Source of the DNA: JAADGZ01 sp964596835
GTDB lineage: Bacteria > Pseudomonadota > Gammaproteobacteria > UBA6429 > Thiohalophilaceae
Direction of reading: 5' to 3'
DNA: 14,655 nucleotides
Assembly (NCBI GenBank): GCA_964596835.1
Contig: CAZQVV010000066.1
Coordinates: 1 to 14,655, forward strand
This document shows, piece by piece, positions 13,920 to 14,655 of the stretch (position 1 is the first letter of the stretch; each line of letters starts with the position of its first letter). The notes under the pieces were generated by a model. That model was not told the origin of the DNA. It searched no databases and saw nothing but the letters and a program-made list of their open reading frames with translations. The translations under genes and the position numbers were made by a program.

Positions 13920-14432
13920 ATGCTTATAATAAGCGACGGCAATATCTTTATCGACATGGAGGTCGGCGGATTGACTCGTCAGATGTTTCAGTTGCCGGAA
14001 GCCATTGGTACGCCCAATACACTTTATGATGAAGAACTGGCAAACCAACATCCGGACTTGCCAGCCATAGGTTTGATGATATTGAATGTTGAAGCAGAGT
14101 TTATGAAGCTTGCAGACCAATGGCAAGACGTATATCCAAACCCAACATTTAATGATTTGACCGCAATGGCGCTGGCAAAGCAGGAACAATGTACATTATT
14201 AACAGGCGATAAAGGTTTGCGAAACGCTGCCACGCATGAAAGTATCGAAGTGCATGGTACATTATGGTTGATGGAAAGGTTGCATAGTGAAGAGATTATT
14301 CATCATAAGCGTGCGGAACAGGCCTATACCGAAATGCAACGGGAAAATAGACGCCTGCCCTGGGATGAAGTGGAAAAACAGCTAAAACAATTTAAGAAAA
14401 CAGGTGATGATAAGGTGCTGTATTCAGAGTAA
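13920..14432 (+). CDS. PIN-domain putative ribonuclease
   Basis: A 170-residue protein that begins with a PIN-type strand (MLIISDGNIFID) and carries the spaced acidic residues of PIN nucleases: Asp6, Glu38/Glu39 (YDEEL), Asp79 (TFNDLTAMALAK) and Asp97 (LLTGDKGLR). These would bind Mg2+ or Mn2+ and cut RNA, as in VapC toxins. The C-terminal 40 residues are a charged helix, beyond the PIN core. The ATG at 13920 has only a weak GAGAG upstream. Its position after the Xre-ImmA gene matches the pairing seen in predicted toxin-antitoxin modules, with this as toxin or effector and the upstream protein as the controlling partner. Activity is inferred. Confidence 0.82.
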   Translation: MLIISDGNIFIDMEVGGLTRQMFQLPEAIGTPNTLYDEELANQHPDLPAIGLMILNVEAEFMKLADQWQDVYPNPTFNDLTAMALAKQEQCTLLTGDKGLRNAATHESIEVHGTLWLMERLHSEEIIHHKRAEQAYTEMQRENRRLPWDEVEKQLKQFKKTGDDKVLYSE

Positions 14433-14515
14433 ATTTATTCTGCCGTACTAAATAGAAACTAAAAAAGCGCTAATTAACTGAAGCAAAAGATCTTGTTAAG
14501 CGAGTAGTTGAATCA

Positions 14516-14655
14516 ATGACTATAGAATTATGGGAAAAAAGCTTACGAGAGAAATCCTGTGCGTTGAATTGTATTTTAGATAGGAATGTGTCCCTCGATC
14601 ACAGATTTTTAGATGCTTTTGAAAAAAAAATTTTTAACACAATGATTAAAAATAT
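14516..14655 (+). CDS. Partial open frame at the right edge
   Basis: From the ATG at 14516 a frame runs open for 46 codons past the window end, with a possible upstream extension to the in-frame stop at 14471-14473. The translation (MTIELWEKSLREKSCALNCI...) is a plausible helical protein but belongs to no family I recognise. No Shine-Dalgarno is clear, and the region is AT-rich, so chance openness is possible. Confidence 0.35.
   Translation, partial: MTIELWEKSLREKSCALNCILDRNVSLDHRFLDAFEKKIFNTMIKN

Noticed and set aside
11066..14655. Direct repeat of the tRNA 3' end as attR
   Set aside because: I found no copy of the T-arm/acceptor sequence downstream in the window; the right border, if any, is outside.

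Overview
The window reads as a gammaproteobacterial chromosome segment: a conserved housekeeping core (about 350-11065) followed by an accessory, more AT-rich stretch (about 11066-14655). The core proteins (RpsU, DnaG, RpoD, TsaD, PlsY, FolB) match my recollection of their gammaproteobacterial versions closely. The order rpsU-yqeY-dnaG-rpoD followed by a CAT-anticodon tRNA is the macromolecular synthesis operon with the ileX-type tRNA that E. coli also carries near rpoD. I cannot name the genus.

Layout. 1-350 is a non-coding or remnant stretch with a dispersed TTCGACAAGCTCAGGACGAA-type repeat. On the minus strand, a MidA/NDUFAF7-like methyltransferase is followed by a His-rich cation diffusion facilitator. 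Divergent from them is a PTR1-like pteridine reductase, which converges on a minus-strand folB-folK pair, so three folate or pterin genes sit together. folB and plsY diverge from a 185-bp spacer bounded by an inverted repeat of in-phase 7-bp units that runs up to both start codons. plsY converges on tsaD. tsaD diverges from rpsU-yqeY-dnaG-rpoD. A related, more degenerate heptad array lies directly before the dnaG start. After rpoD there is a hairpin terminator region in which the promoter of tRNA-Ile2(CAT) is nested.

The accessory region starts right after the tRNA. A minus-strand cluster reads, in transcription order: a 57-aa basic protein hidden in a region where longer spurious frames overlap, with a perfect Shine-Dalgarno; a YdjM/DUF457-like membrane metal-dependent hydrolase broken by a one-base frameshift; and an E2 (ubiquitin-conjugating-like) protein with an H-T-N/PDGSIC catalytic-type motif and a SEC-C-like cysteine cluster. 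Divergent from it is a plus-strand pair: an Xre HTH fused to an ImmA/IrrE metallopeptidase, and a PIN-domain protein, which together resemble a toxin-antitoxin or stress-switch module. The two units share overlapping divergent promoters whose -10 boxes form one palindrome, so use of one should exclude the other.

The best candidate for an undescribed system is this 12.6-kb-centred switch: 57-aa protein, YdjM-like hydrolase and E2-like protein opposite Xre-ImmA and PIN, next to a tRNA gene. Its joint function is inference; each domain call rests on visible motifs.
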